DNA of 64,000 nucleotides from the NCBI RefSeq assembly GCF_043290135.1, contig NW_027464588.1:7634001-7698000 (forward strand), read 5' to 3'. The translations under genes were made by a program, and so were the position numbers. Below are positions 1-8,068 of this stretch, one piece after another (position 1 is the stretch's first letter; each line of letters starts with the position of its first letter). Origin of the DNA: Rhipicephalus microplus (lineage: Eukaryota > Arthropoda > Arachnida > Ixodida > Ixodidae). A model generated the notes under the pieces. The model did no database searches. It was given only the letters and a program-made list of their open reading frames with translations, and was not told the DNA's origin.

Positions 1-102
1 AACAATGTGCACTGTGATATTTGTACAGACGGCGTCTGGCTGTGATAAATAAATACGCATTATTCCATTCACGATATTCATTATTTCTTGATACCTTGAT
101 AA

Positions 103-342
103 GTTCCCCGGCAACGGTGGCTCAGTGGCTAAGGCGTAGCGCTGCTGAGCACTAGGGCGCAGTTTCGATACCCGGCTGCGGCGGCCGCATTTCTGATGGA
201 GGCGAAAAGCAAAAACGCCCGTGTGTACGAGATTTCGGCACACAATAAAGATTCACAGGTAGTAAAACTTGATCCTGAGCTCTCCCCTACGGCGCGCTTC
301 ATCACCTGCGTTGCGTCGGCGCGTTAAACCATACAATCAATG
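103..342 (+). mobile_element. tRNA-derived SINE (Ruka-like), divergent full copy
   Basis: The 5' part has an A-box-like stretch (TGGCTAAGGCGTA, from about 126) and a degenerate B-box-like stretch (GCAGTTTCGATACCC, from about 160). The body (GGCTGCGGCGGCCGCATT, then GATGGAGGCG) matches the other SINE copies in the window. It is flanked by an exact 13-bp direct repeat, GATACCTTGATAA, at 90-102 and 343-355, which fixes both ends and the orientation. The middle differs from the other copies, so it may be an older subfamily. It is transcribed by RNA polymerase III if active and depends on a LINE for mobility. The family name is from memory; the SINE structure and duplication are seen directly. Confidence 0.8.
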
Positions 343-662
343 GATACCTTGATAAATCGTGCGGACATGGTGTCAAGGAACCTCGCCCGAGTCGGTAGGC
401 GTGAAGGGCGCTCGCGGCTGGCGCAGCCACCCAGCGAAGGGCGGCCGGCCGGCCGGCGCGATGTGACGTCGTCGACGTCACGTCACGTGACGCGCAGGCC
501 TGAAAAGCTTCCGGGGGTGACGCTAATACTCGAGGCTTGTAGTGCGGCGCCGTCCGCAAGCTTCCTCCTCCTTCTTCCACCATCTGTGCATCCCTTCCTC
601 CTCTACACACCGCGCGCGCTTCACTCCTCCACCATCTGTGCACCCTTCCTCCTCTACACACC

Positions 663-1158
663 CAAGGAGGATTAAAACAATTGCTGGAGTGGAATTGATT
701 GCGCAGATGTGAAGCCGTTCCTCTGGCAAGATGGCGGCTGTTGCGGCCATCTTACTAGGGGCATGATAAAGTGTCGCCGTTCAGCGATCGAAAACAAAGC
801 GTCTCCTCGCACGCCCAACGAGTTTATTGCAACCAACATTTTTGGGGCCTCATGGTGCTCCAAGTGCGTCTTAAAGTCACTAGTTTTACGTAGTGAGCCT
901 CTAATTGGAGGCAAAGTTCTTTGAAGATTCAGTCATCCATATTTGTTTCTGAGTGTTATTTCGTCAGGAACAACCATCCTTTAATATAGAACTACCGTAG
1001 TATTTACATAACGTATCAAAGCCACTTGATCTTTAAGCGGGCACTGTCAGAAAAGAGCATGTTTCCGCCATCTTGGCAGTGGCAATAGGTGGCTTCACTT
1101 CTGCTGGCAAGGCATCGCAGGAGCTTTCACTCCAGCAACTTTTCTTTAATTCTCCTTG
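663..1158. mobile_element. hAT-like miniature inverted-repeat element
   Basis: A 496-bp insertion in PE copy 1 is flanked by an exact 8-bp direct repeat TACACACC (655-662 and 1159-1166). The uninterrupted site is visible in PE copy 2 at 15750-15757. The ends are inverted repeats: CAAGGAGGATTAAA at 663 against CAAGGAGAATTAAA read inward from 1158. Similarity continues imperfectly for roughly 80-100 bp inward, including TTGCTGGAGTG and AAGATGGCGG on both sides. An 8-bp duplication with CA-starting ends fits the hAT superfamily. No transposase ORF is present, so it would be non-autonomous. The borders are secure; the superfamily is an inference. Confidence 0.85.
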
Positions 1159-1168
1159 TACACACCGC

Positions 1169-1367
1169 GTGCGCTTCTCCTCTTCACGAACATTCGCTAG
1201 CTGTATAATGTAGCGCGCATGCGCCGTCACGCTTCGAGAACATCGGCAGCTGACGCGCGCGCATGCCCCATCGCGCTTCGAGAACATCGGCAGCTGACGC
1301 GCGCTCATGCGCCGTTGCGCTTCTCCCCCTTCTCGAACATTCGACAGCTGACATTGCATGCGCCGTC
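1169..1367 (+). repeat. Promoter-proximal tandem array of PE copy 1
   Basis: There are about four units. The two central ones (1229-1272 and 1273-1316) are 44 bp and nearly identical. Each runs CGCTTCGAGAACATCGG, then CAGCTG (E-box), then a GC-rich GCATGC core. Outer units are longer and diverged. GCGCATGCGCC-type cores resemble NRF1 sites. PE copy 2 has only about two units (15762-15860), so array length varies between copies. The array lies immediately upstream of the TATA box, so it looks like an upstream activating region. No function is proven. Confidence 0.7.
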
Positions 1368-1373
1368 GCGCTG

Positions 1374-1409
1374 TATATATACTCAAGGTCGGCGCTCGCT
1401 CGCTCAGTT
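1374..1409 (+). promoter_or_regulatory. Core promoter of PE copy 1 (TATA + initiator)
   Basis: A TATATAT run starts at 1374 and TCAGTT occurs at 1404-1409. TCAGTT fits the arthropod initiator consensus TCAKTY, placing +1 at A1406, 32 bases below the start of the TATA. The same spacing and sequence recur in PE copy 2. The predicted 5' leader to the ATG at 1462 is 56 nt. Confidence 0.6.
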
Positions 1410-1461
1410 GCCGCTCGTCGGTTGGTTTGTACAGCGCGTCGACGTCCAAGGTCGCGGTGAA

Positions 1462-1602
1462 ATGAATTCCAACGAATCCAAAAACACAATGATCGACGTC
1501 CCTTCGACCAGCGCCGCCCTTTCGCATACGTGTGTACGTGTTCACTCATTTAACGCCCCCTCCTACAACCACGTTAACCAATTTAGCCATCGACCCAAGT
1601 AA
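1462..1602 (+). CDS. Short conserved ORF of PE copy 1 (possible first coding exon)
   Basis: The 46-residue ORF begins MNSNES and ends FSHRPK. It is Ser/Thr/Asn-rich with no recognisable domain, signal peptide or membrane segment. The ATG has a purine at -3 (GAAATG) and is the first ATG after the predicted start site. The TAA stop lies inside CAA/GTAAGT, an almost perfect 5' splice site (GT at 1599-1600), so splicing would remove the stop and join the ORF to a downstream exon. PE copy 2 carries the same ORF with two residue changes (K/T at residue 7, A/T at residue 32). It may be the 5' exon of an autonomous transposon or a chance ORF kept by recent copying. Confidence 0.4.
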   Translation: MNSNESKNTMIDVPSTSAALSHTCVRVHSFNAPSYNHVNQFSHRPK

Positions 1603-1692
1603 GTCGCAATTTAACACCCCATTTCACAACCACGTTAACCAATTTAGCCATCGACCCAAGTAAGTCGCACTTTAACACCCCGTTAACCAATT
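1565..1692 (+). repeat. 61-bp tandem units with repeated splice-donor motif
   Basis: ACAACCACGTTAACCAATTT starts at 1565 and again at 1626, a period of 61, with a short third piece (CGTTAACCAATT) at 1681. Both full units contain CGACCCAAGTAAGTCGC, which includes a CAA/GTAAGT donor (GT at 1599-1600 and 1660-1661). The same arrangement is in PE copy 2 at about 16052-16182. Confidence 0.8.
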
Positions 1693-1748
1693 ATATGCTC
1701 CGCATCCTCCTCAGTGTTCCCCCGAGGGAAGCTGCGGGCAATTTTTTT

Positions 1749-2685
1749 ATTTAAGGCGGCCGCAAAAGGCTCTGCCTTCTTGGGGTGTTCATTGGTGGCA
1801 GGAAAGCAATTTGCATTAGAAAAAGAATAAAAATGTGTTTTTGTACGTAGAAGAAAAAGGGGGGGGTGGTTGGGGAGCGGGGAATAAGGCTGGAATAAGC
1901 GAAGAGAGTTTAGAAACTGTATTTCCTCAATGTAGCCGAAACCTAAAGGACAAGGTGAAAAATTTCCTAGACGTGAACGAGAGTGAGACAACGTTAAAAT
2001 GAAATAAAATAAAGTTTCTACTCTCGTAAGTCAAAACGTCTTGTTTTTGTTTGTTTTTATCATGGTCAGCATGTTCATTTATTTGTCTTCAAGAAGTAAC
2101 AGCGTAAAAAGAAAGCAATCTTAGGGTGCTGGTGTGGAAACTAAAACTTTTGGGTTATGTTGCACTTTTTATGTGTCTACGTTAAAATAACTTCCTAGAT
2201 AGTATATATAGTGCAATTACGCATTTGTTACGCAATGGCATACTCCATACTTTCACTGCAGCATTTCTATTCACTTGCATATGAAAGAAAAAATGTCACA
2301 GTACAATCTAATTTTACGTATACGTCAAGATAGGAATATATATTCCATGCTTGTGAACTAAAGCTTGAGGTCATGAAAGTCGAGTTATATTTTTCCGACC
2401 ATATCACCATGCGGCGAAAGCTAGCCAAAAATGCTCGTGTACGTCACGATGAGTCAGCAACCTAAATAACTTCACTATCTTTTCGGCCCACTGGGGGAAC
2501 AACTTCAATAATATTAGGACCGCTGGTGTTATTCCTTGAAGTCCCACTTAAACAGCACTGCTTCAGTGAAGAATCCAAGATGTATCGTCTGATGCAAAGA
2601 CACGCAACCAAGGCGGCAGCCTTATGTAATGCATTGCGTCTTTCGGAATGGGACGGACGAAACCGACGGCAAAACGACACAGAAC
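1749..2685. other. No gene recognised; AT-rich
   Basis: There is a G-run near 1861 and AT-rich DNA throughout. ORFs are short and without motifs. Nothing further can be supported. Confidence 0.5.
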
Positions 2686-2689
2686 GTGT

Positions 2690-3040
2690 AGCGAGCCGCC
2701 TCACCCACGGGTTCAATTCCAGCCAGAAACGCGCGGCGGTTCCTGATTGGAGGCTTCGAACTTCTGGGTGATTCAAAGCATCCCCAGGGGCTATAAAAGA
2801 ACCAAGCTGCGCGAAGGCGAGATAGCAACTGAAGAAGTCCTGAGTCATCTTCGGACCTTGGTGTGAGCCTAATGAGCTGTCGGCCGCAGTGCCATATATG
2901 CAACGCGTCCGTTTATACTGTACATAAATGTCGCCCTAATTCACCGTCGCCTTGTCCGCGGCGTTAATCAGCTCTGTGCACATACAGCCGCGCGCTGATA
3001 CACCCGATAGCCAACACTAGCTACAGCACGAGAGGTAAAT
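2690..3040 (+). promoter_or_regulatory. TATA promoter, possible solo LTR
   Basis: GGGGCTATAAAAGAACC at about 2788-2804 is a strong TATA box in an otherwise GC-rich stretch. About 30-45 bases below it lies AGATAGCAACTGAAGAAGTC, a plausible start region. The block begins near TGTAGCGAGCC (about 2690). No partner LTR, primer-binding site or coding region follows, so it is either a solo LTR or an isolated promoter-like sequence. The borders are estimates. Confidence 0.35.
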
Positions 3041-3517
3041 TGTGAATATTTTTGTGTGAGGTTAAGTAAGGTTTCCGCTACCCTATTTATTGCGTTTTAG
3101 GCATGTAGGCTTTATGATGTATTTTTCTTCATTGTGATTGGCGCCCTTCTATCGCAAGATGAACCATGCTGTCCAGGGAGTCTACGTTTTTGTGCGCTGC
3201 CCCTGGCACAACTTGTTACCTTTACCCGAAATCTCACGACTTTCCGACAGTTTCAGCTACGGATTCAGAATTTTCACCTGCCTGTGATTAATACAACTGT
3301 TTCTTTTTTCTTCGGACGAACGCTGGAAATAATTTCCAGTTCCGACAACTGTGCATAGGCACTGAAGCGAACGTGCCTTGTTTTAGTCTCCCGCACGGCC
3401 GCTTTGTCTCGGTGGTGGTGCCTGTATACATGTGACGTTGACCCGCCAGTGATGGATGGGCGATTTGGGGCCTCGATGCGTCGATTACGCCAGTGCAGCA
3501 GAGCGCAGAACTTTAAT
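3041..3517. other. No gene recognised
   Basis: The sequence becomes CpG-richer toward 3400-3500, leading into the THAP exon promoter region. ORFs of 70-100 codons on both strands overlap each other and show no domain. Confidence 0.4.
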
Positions 3518-3674
3518 AATAGACCGATCCCACAGGCCAGTTTCGCGACGCCACCGCGGCCGCGGCAGCCGCGGTGCATGCCGGTACTTGTAGTCGTCCG
3601 GGCGCACCAGCCAGCCGAAGTGCCTGGGCGTTCCCTTTTCGATAGATTTTTCGGTCGTGTGGAGCCGTCTTACG
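3518..3674 (+). promoter_or_regulatory. CpG-rich region upstream of the THAP exon
   Basis: A strongly GC/CpG-rich stretch (CCGCGGCCGCGGCAGCCGCGG around 3550-3570) lies directly upstream of the THAP start codon and lacks a TATA box, as expected of a CpG-type promoter. The 16-mer AATAGACCGATCCCAC at 3518-3533 recurs at 5324-5339 on the minus strand, upstream of the other candidate promoter. The transcription start cannot be placed. Confidence 0.4.
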
Positions 3675-3817
3675 ATGGGAGGATTTACGTGCTGTGTTCC
3701 TGGATGCTACAACAACAGCACAAGGGATAAAGGCTTGGGTTTCTACGTCTTTCCTCAAGAGCAAAAGCTTCGGGAGACGTGGATTCAGCGTATCAACAGG
3801 GCTGGACGGGGCGGCAG
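3675..3817 (+). CDS. First coding exon of a THAP zinc-finger protein (partial)
   Basis: ATG at 3675 opens 47 codons running into GGCAG/GTAAGAC, a strong splice donor (GT at 3818-3819). The peptide starts MGGFTCCVPGCYNN, then has GLGFYVFP and LRETWIQRI. This matches the N-terminal half of the THAP domain: paired cysteines near the start, a Phe-Pro pair after about 20 residues, then an invariant Trp. The second zinc pair (Cys-X2-His) should lie in the next exon, which I could not find in the window. THAP proteins bind DNA in a sequence-specific way and include P-element-type transposase relatives. This may therefore be a host regulator or a domesticated or degraded transposon exon. It is too short for a simple ORF scan. 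Confidence 0.7.
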
Positions 3818-3819
3818 GT

Positions 3820-5147
3820 AAGACATCATATTAAATGTATAGTGCCGCTTTGAAACTAAATAAGCGTATTGCGGTGGTTTTTTTATGTGAATGTTTAATC
3901 ATGAAGCTTAGCATACCAAAGAATATGATCTTTGCTCACTCTGCCTGCGTATACTCTTACCGGATAGCTCAGCCGCGGTTCGCGGTTGTGCATGCCGGTC
4001 ATTTTTTAGCGCATCTTCCTTATTCTAGCGTTTTTGTTACCGCTGCGTACTAATATTATTATTATTACGAGTTGTAGTGCTGAGGTCTTTTAGTTTTCCA
4101 TGTTGCGCAAGTGCAGCACCGCGTACGCGGCTTGCGTTTTTTTTTTTACAATGCAAGTGGCAAGCATGCAGGCATAAGGGGAAGGCAAGCTCATTGACGA
4201 GGCTCTCCTAATAGCTCTACCGTACATGGAGACCTTACTTTTTAGAAACGACGTAACGTACTTCACGGCACGCTTGCAACAACTTACCCAGAACTCGTTG
4301 TGCCAAACGGCGATTAGCTGGCGTAACCAGCGATATTAGGTGACGGCGCTGCGGCGGCTTGGCATGCGAAAGCTATTGCCCATGCTTCCTTTTTTTTGGG
4401 GGGGGGGGAGGCAGGGAGAGATTCGACACCAGAAGTCCCTCACCACGACCGTCGCCAACACATAAAATAAACGATATCTGACGCTGATAACCAGCGAAGT
4501 CTGGATCATTTTCGCCTTTGGTATGGTTACTACGTACCCCTTTCTTTATTTCGGAACTATATACCAAAGACAATAAAAAGACAGCACTAGTTATCAGGGT
4601 AAGATAACGTTTCTTGTTGGCTCCGTAACCTTACATGCGGCTCAACCGACAAGTGCGAATGACTGATGAATGCGTATCACAGCTGCTAATGGAGAGCGGC
4701 GCGTTTGCATATTCACGTGCGCGAAACATGGGACGCTACAATGTCAAGAGTTTTCAAAATATAGCGACCGCGTCGTTCGGTGGACTAAAATCAGAACGCC
4801 ACCCAAATTAAGAATTTCAAATATTATTACTACCAAATGCTGTATGTTGAACGCGACACTCGTGCACGTAAGTGCCGTAAGACACGAAAGGTTCGGCGCC
4901 GCATATAAAGCCTGTCCCCAACAGCACGTCACTGTGCAAACAAACGTTGCAATCCCCGAGATGCACATGCGAAAAAAACAGTCGCGCAGAACAACCGCTT
5001 ACATACATCACTCAAATGAAAACGGTACTCAACAGGCAATGAACGGGTGGCTGTCCTAAGTCCCGCCGAAACGAAGGAGTAGCAGGCACTTATGACCGAA
5101 ATTCGCGCCGCCTGCTCCCATTAACAGACAATGTAGGTATTGAAAAT
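3820..5147. other. Probable intron of the THAP gene; no further exon found
   Basis: AT-rich, with a short ATT microsatellite near 4054 and homopolymer runs near 4137 and 4390. ORF 4670-5059 has no recognisable domain. A Cys-X2-His-Phe THAP continuation was looked for by eye and not found. Confidence 0.4.
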
Positions 5148-5153
5148 ACTCAC

Positions 5154-5290
5154 ATGACGACTTTTTCTTGCTGGTGAAATCGGAGAGACGTCCGCGAAGC
5201 TCCGGCGCAGTACTGAAAAAGCGGCGGCCACTGCGTAGTCGCTGTAGTCTGGTTGACCGATTGACTACAACTAAGATGGCGGCGGGGCAA
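5154..5290 (-). promoter_or_regulatory. Candidate CpG promoter and first exon on the minus strand
   Basis: Read on the minus strand, GCGCATGCGC (NRF1 consensus, about 5304-5313) is followed by GCCGCCATCTTAG (YY1-type, about 5272-5284), a GC-rich leader, and then CAT/GTGAGT, a good splice donor with the exon ending at 5154. YY1 and NRF1 sites near the start are typical of TATA-less housekeeping promoters. On the plus strand AAGATGGCGGC also opens a short ORF (ATG at about 5275), so the direction is uncertain. No downstream exon was recognised. Confidence 0.35.
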
Positions 5291-5399
5291 CTCCGGAAAA
5301 CCGGCGCATGCGCTGATCGGCTGGTGGGATCGGTCTATTGGTCTCAAAGTGAGCCGCGGCACGCAGAGAATGTTTATTCTACTAAAATATTCACTATTC

Positions 5400-7290
5400 C
5401 GAAGTTCATTTGACTGGAAAAATTTTCCATATAATGCCTAAGAAACCAGGCTGTAATTTTTTATGAGTTCGGTATAATGAAATATTACTTAAAGTGTCGT
5501 TCATACAAGTGAAAGTTCACTGCATATATTATTGTTCACTCTTCTTTCTTTAAACCAAGTGATGGGGGGGGGGAGACGCTTCGATGAGCCTTCGCTCTCA
5601 GTTCAAGGGAAACCATGCCAACGCCAGTGCAATTAGTCCGTCTTACGAAGGGCCATCTATAGCAGGACTAGATTGTATTGCTCTATGTAATTGAAAGCTG
5701 CTCAAACGACAGGACTACAAGTGGACACTGCGAAAGCTTGGCAACTCGCAGGTTTAATAAAGGAACAAAAATAAAAAGACAAAAGCAAAAATAAGTGTCC
5801 CAAACCAACTGCGCAATCATCAACACGTCAGAATTTTTTCAACAGGGCAAATACAAAAGAAAAAAAGCCAAAAACAACGATCGGTAAAAAGTAACGATGT
5901 TCGATCTCTAGATAGGCACTGATGAGGCATCACAACAGGAAAATAAAAGACAAAATCCAGAGATTTTATGCTTCTTGCGCAGTCAGCAATGTTCTCCGAA
6001 GGCATGGTCACTAGCGTTTCGGGCCACGAAGTCAGTCCAGAGCGCATGCCCACTGGTAATGGTTCACGAGTTTTTGAGGAGGAAATGCCGCAGACATCAA
6101 AAGCTGTAATCGACCACGGACTTCACTGGCTGCTATTTCTTTAAGCCCACACGTAGCTTAGGCTCTCTTAGCCAACCACCATTCAAATATTAAGGCTGTT
6201 AATTACTGCCCACATTTTATTTAGTCACCATCACTTGCATAAGTATTTCGTGAGTCCCGTGAGTGTAAAGCCGTAAAACGCGCGTAATGCTCACGAAGGC
6301 TATGAGGCTGGTATTTAGTTGAATGGTTTTCGCTTTTTCTACAGAGAATTCTTACTCCATTTATATAAATGACAATGCCGGCTCTTTTCGCCGCTTTATC
6401 TATTAACCCAGTGTATGAATCAATATTGATTCCCTTTCAGACATCGCCACTTCGACTGTTTTTACCCATAGAGGTATTCCAACTTGCTGTCCTCACACAA
6501 AGGCTACAACTTTATTAGAAATCCTGCATCCGTTTCGTCCTCATGTTTTATCGAACAAGAATTAGAAGAGGGACTCCTATATTGGAGTCGATAATTGCGG
6601 CGCGCCCCTACCAGTGGCGTGGCCATTTAAGACCGCACTAATGTTGTGCCTTTCCCATATCGGTCTCAATGGGAGGTCCTTTCAACGGCCTGTGTGCCGA
6701 CGGTCACTATTCGAGCATGGCCTGGGCTATGACTTAATGCTTTTGTTTTCGATAAATTCAAGCGCAGTTCTATCCCTTTCATCTGTGATATCGGCAGAAC
6801 CTCGACATCCTTTTACCCCTGGGGCTTGGTGGCCCGTACAGTTCTTGTTGGCGAAAGGCCCTTTATATTCGCCGATGGGTAAAGGCGGCGGATGATTTAA
6901 CCACCTTCAAATAACCGCTAATCACTCCACGCGAAAATTGTCTCATCTTGTTATATAGTCTCTTTGTCATTCATAACCATTTGGGCCAGAAGTACAAACT
7001 CATCCCAAGTTGTGGCACGGGAATGAGGCCCCTAGCCTATTGAATGCGCCAACCGTCGGTATCAAGCAGTCAATAAAATTTTCAAAACAAAGAACTACAC
7101 TCTAAGAAAGTTTTCAAATAAAAATAAAAGTACTAAAGTACTTCAATTGAAGAGAACAGTCAGGTTCCAAACAAAGCAGAAGAATTCATATACGACGCAG
7201 TTATAGCAAATAGGACCAGTGTTGCGGGGTTTAGCTAACATGATCTAATTTGGCTACTTTCTTAGGCCGATGGCAGCATAAAAAGTCACA
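5400..7290. other. No gene recognised
   Basis: A G-run lies near 5563-5572. ORF 6614-6895 (93 codons) lacks motifs and looks like chance. CpG content rises again after 7300. Confidence 0.4.
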
Positions 7291-7849
7291 GCGCTGCCGG
7301 AAAGGCGACGCAATGATTGCGGTAGCAACAAATTGAAAGGTCACGCACGAATGGAAAGCAGATCGAAACACACTCCGCGTTCCTCACGCACAAATGAAGC
7401 AGAAAACGTCAAAACGTACTCACGAATTCACGCGAAAAAGAGTCTCATTTATTACTTTGTTGTGTCTCAAAAGCACGCGCTTTTCGAAAACGGAGACTGC
7501 ATTGATTACAGTGACCTTTGTGCACCCGGTAACCACAGCAAAATCGTTCCAGGTAAAACCCAAGGCCAGCCAAAGCGTACAACCTTCTCCTCCTCGCCAC
7601 CGCGAGACAAGGGCGGGTGAGGAAGCACCGCTCCGCTTTTTTAAAGTGCCAACCAGTGGCACACGTATGCTCGCGTCTACGCGTCAAAAGCGTCAAATGC
7701 ACCTCTCGGCGTCGGAGTCGGAGGGGTATACGCGAAGAGGCGCGAGGGGTCAAGCCGGGCTTGATATTTTTGCCACGCGTACGATACGTCACACGCGTAC
7801 AGTGGCGCCAACCAACCCGGGGCCGCGCACCAACCAACCAAAAGCCACG

Positions 7850-8068
7850 ATGCCTCGGATCGTTGTGCCTTATGGCCGCCGCTTTGAAGGCACAGCCGAG
7901 TGCTGGATGCAAGCACGGAAACTACTCCAAACGTTCCTGAATGACCGCTTCGTAATCTATAACGACAACGACACGACGAACTACTGCGAGTGCTACCAGC
8001 GTGACGCGTTTTCGTGCCGACTTCGAGTGACGCCGACAAATCCAGCGAATGCCGGCCGGCTATGTTAG
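7850..8068 (+). CDS. Unassigned short ORF in a CpG-rich region
   Basis: From ATG 7850 (context ACGATGC) to TAG, 72 residues begin MPRIVVPYGRRFEGTAECW and contain four cysteines in the second half (CECYQRDAFSC). The composition is more protein-like than most ORFs here (aromatic and charged residues, no low complexity), and it lies in a GC-rich stretch. The same frame stays open from 7394, giving 224 codons, but the upstream part is basic and repetitive. I do not recognise it. It could be an exon of a gene or of an unlisted transposon. Confidence 0.3.
   Translation: MPRIVVPYGRRFEGTAECWMQARKLLQTFLNDRFVIYNDNDTTNYCECYQRDAFSCRLRVTPTNPANAGRLC

Larger units (their letters stand above)
523..1748 (+). 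mobile_element. PE repeat copy 1 (promoter + first-exon repeat), interrupted
   Basis: This block matches 15618-16238 throughout once the 663-1158 insertion is removed. Homology begins at CTAATACTCGAGG and ends in a T-run after GAGGGAAGCTGCGGGCAA. In order it holds pyrimidine-rich tandem units (CCACCATCTGTGCA twice), a GC-rich array with CAGCTG and GCATGCGCC motifs, a TATA box and initiator, a 46-codon ORF ending at a splice donor, and about two 61-bp tandem units. Copy 1 lacks the GATGCGGAGCAT end present in copy 2. I do not recognise the family. It could be a non-autonomous derivative carrying the 5' end of a larger transposon or of a host gene. Confidence 0.75.

Noticed and set aside
1033..1549. 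Minus-strand ORFs of 170 and 121 codons
   Set aside because: They lie across the PE tandem array and the hAT-like end. Their length reflects GC-rich repeats, and the plus strand has the promoter-ordered features.
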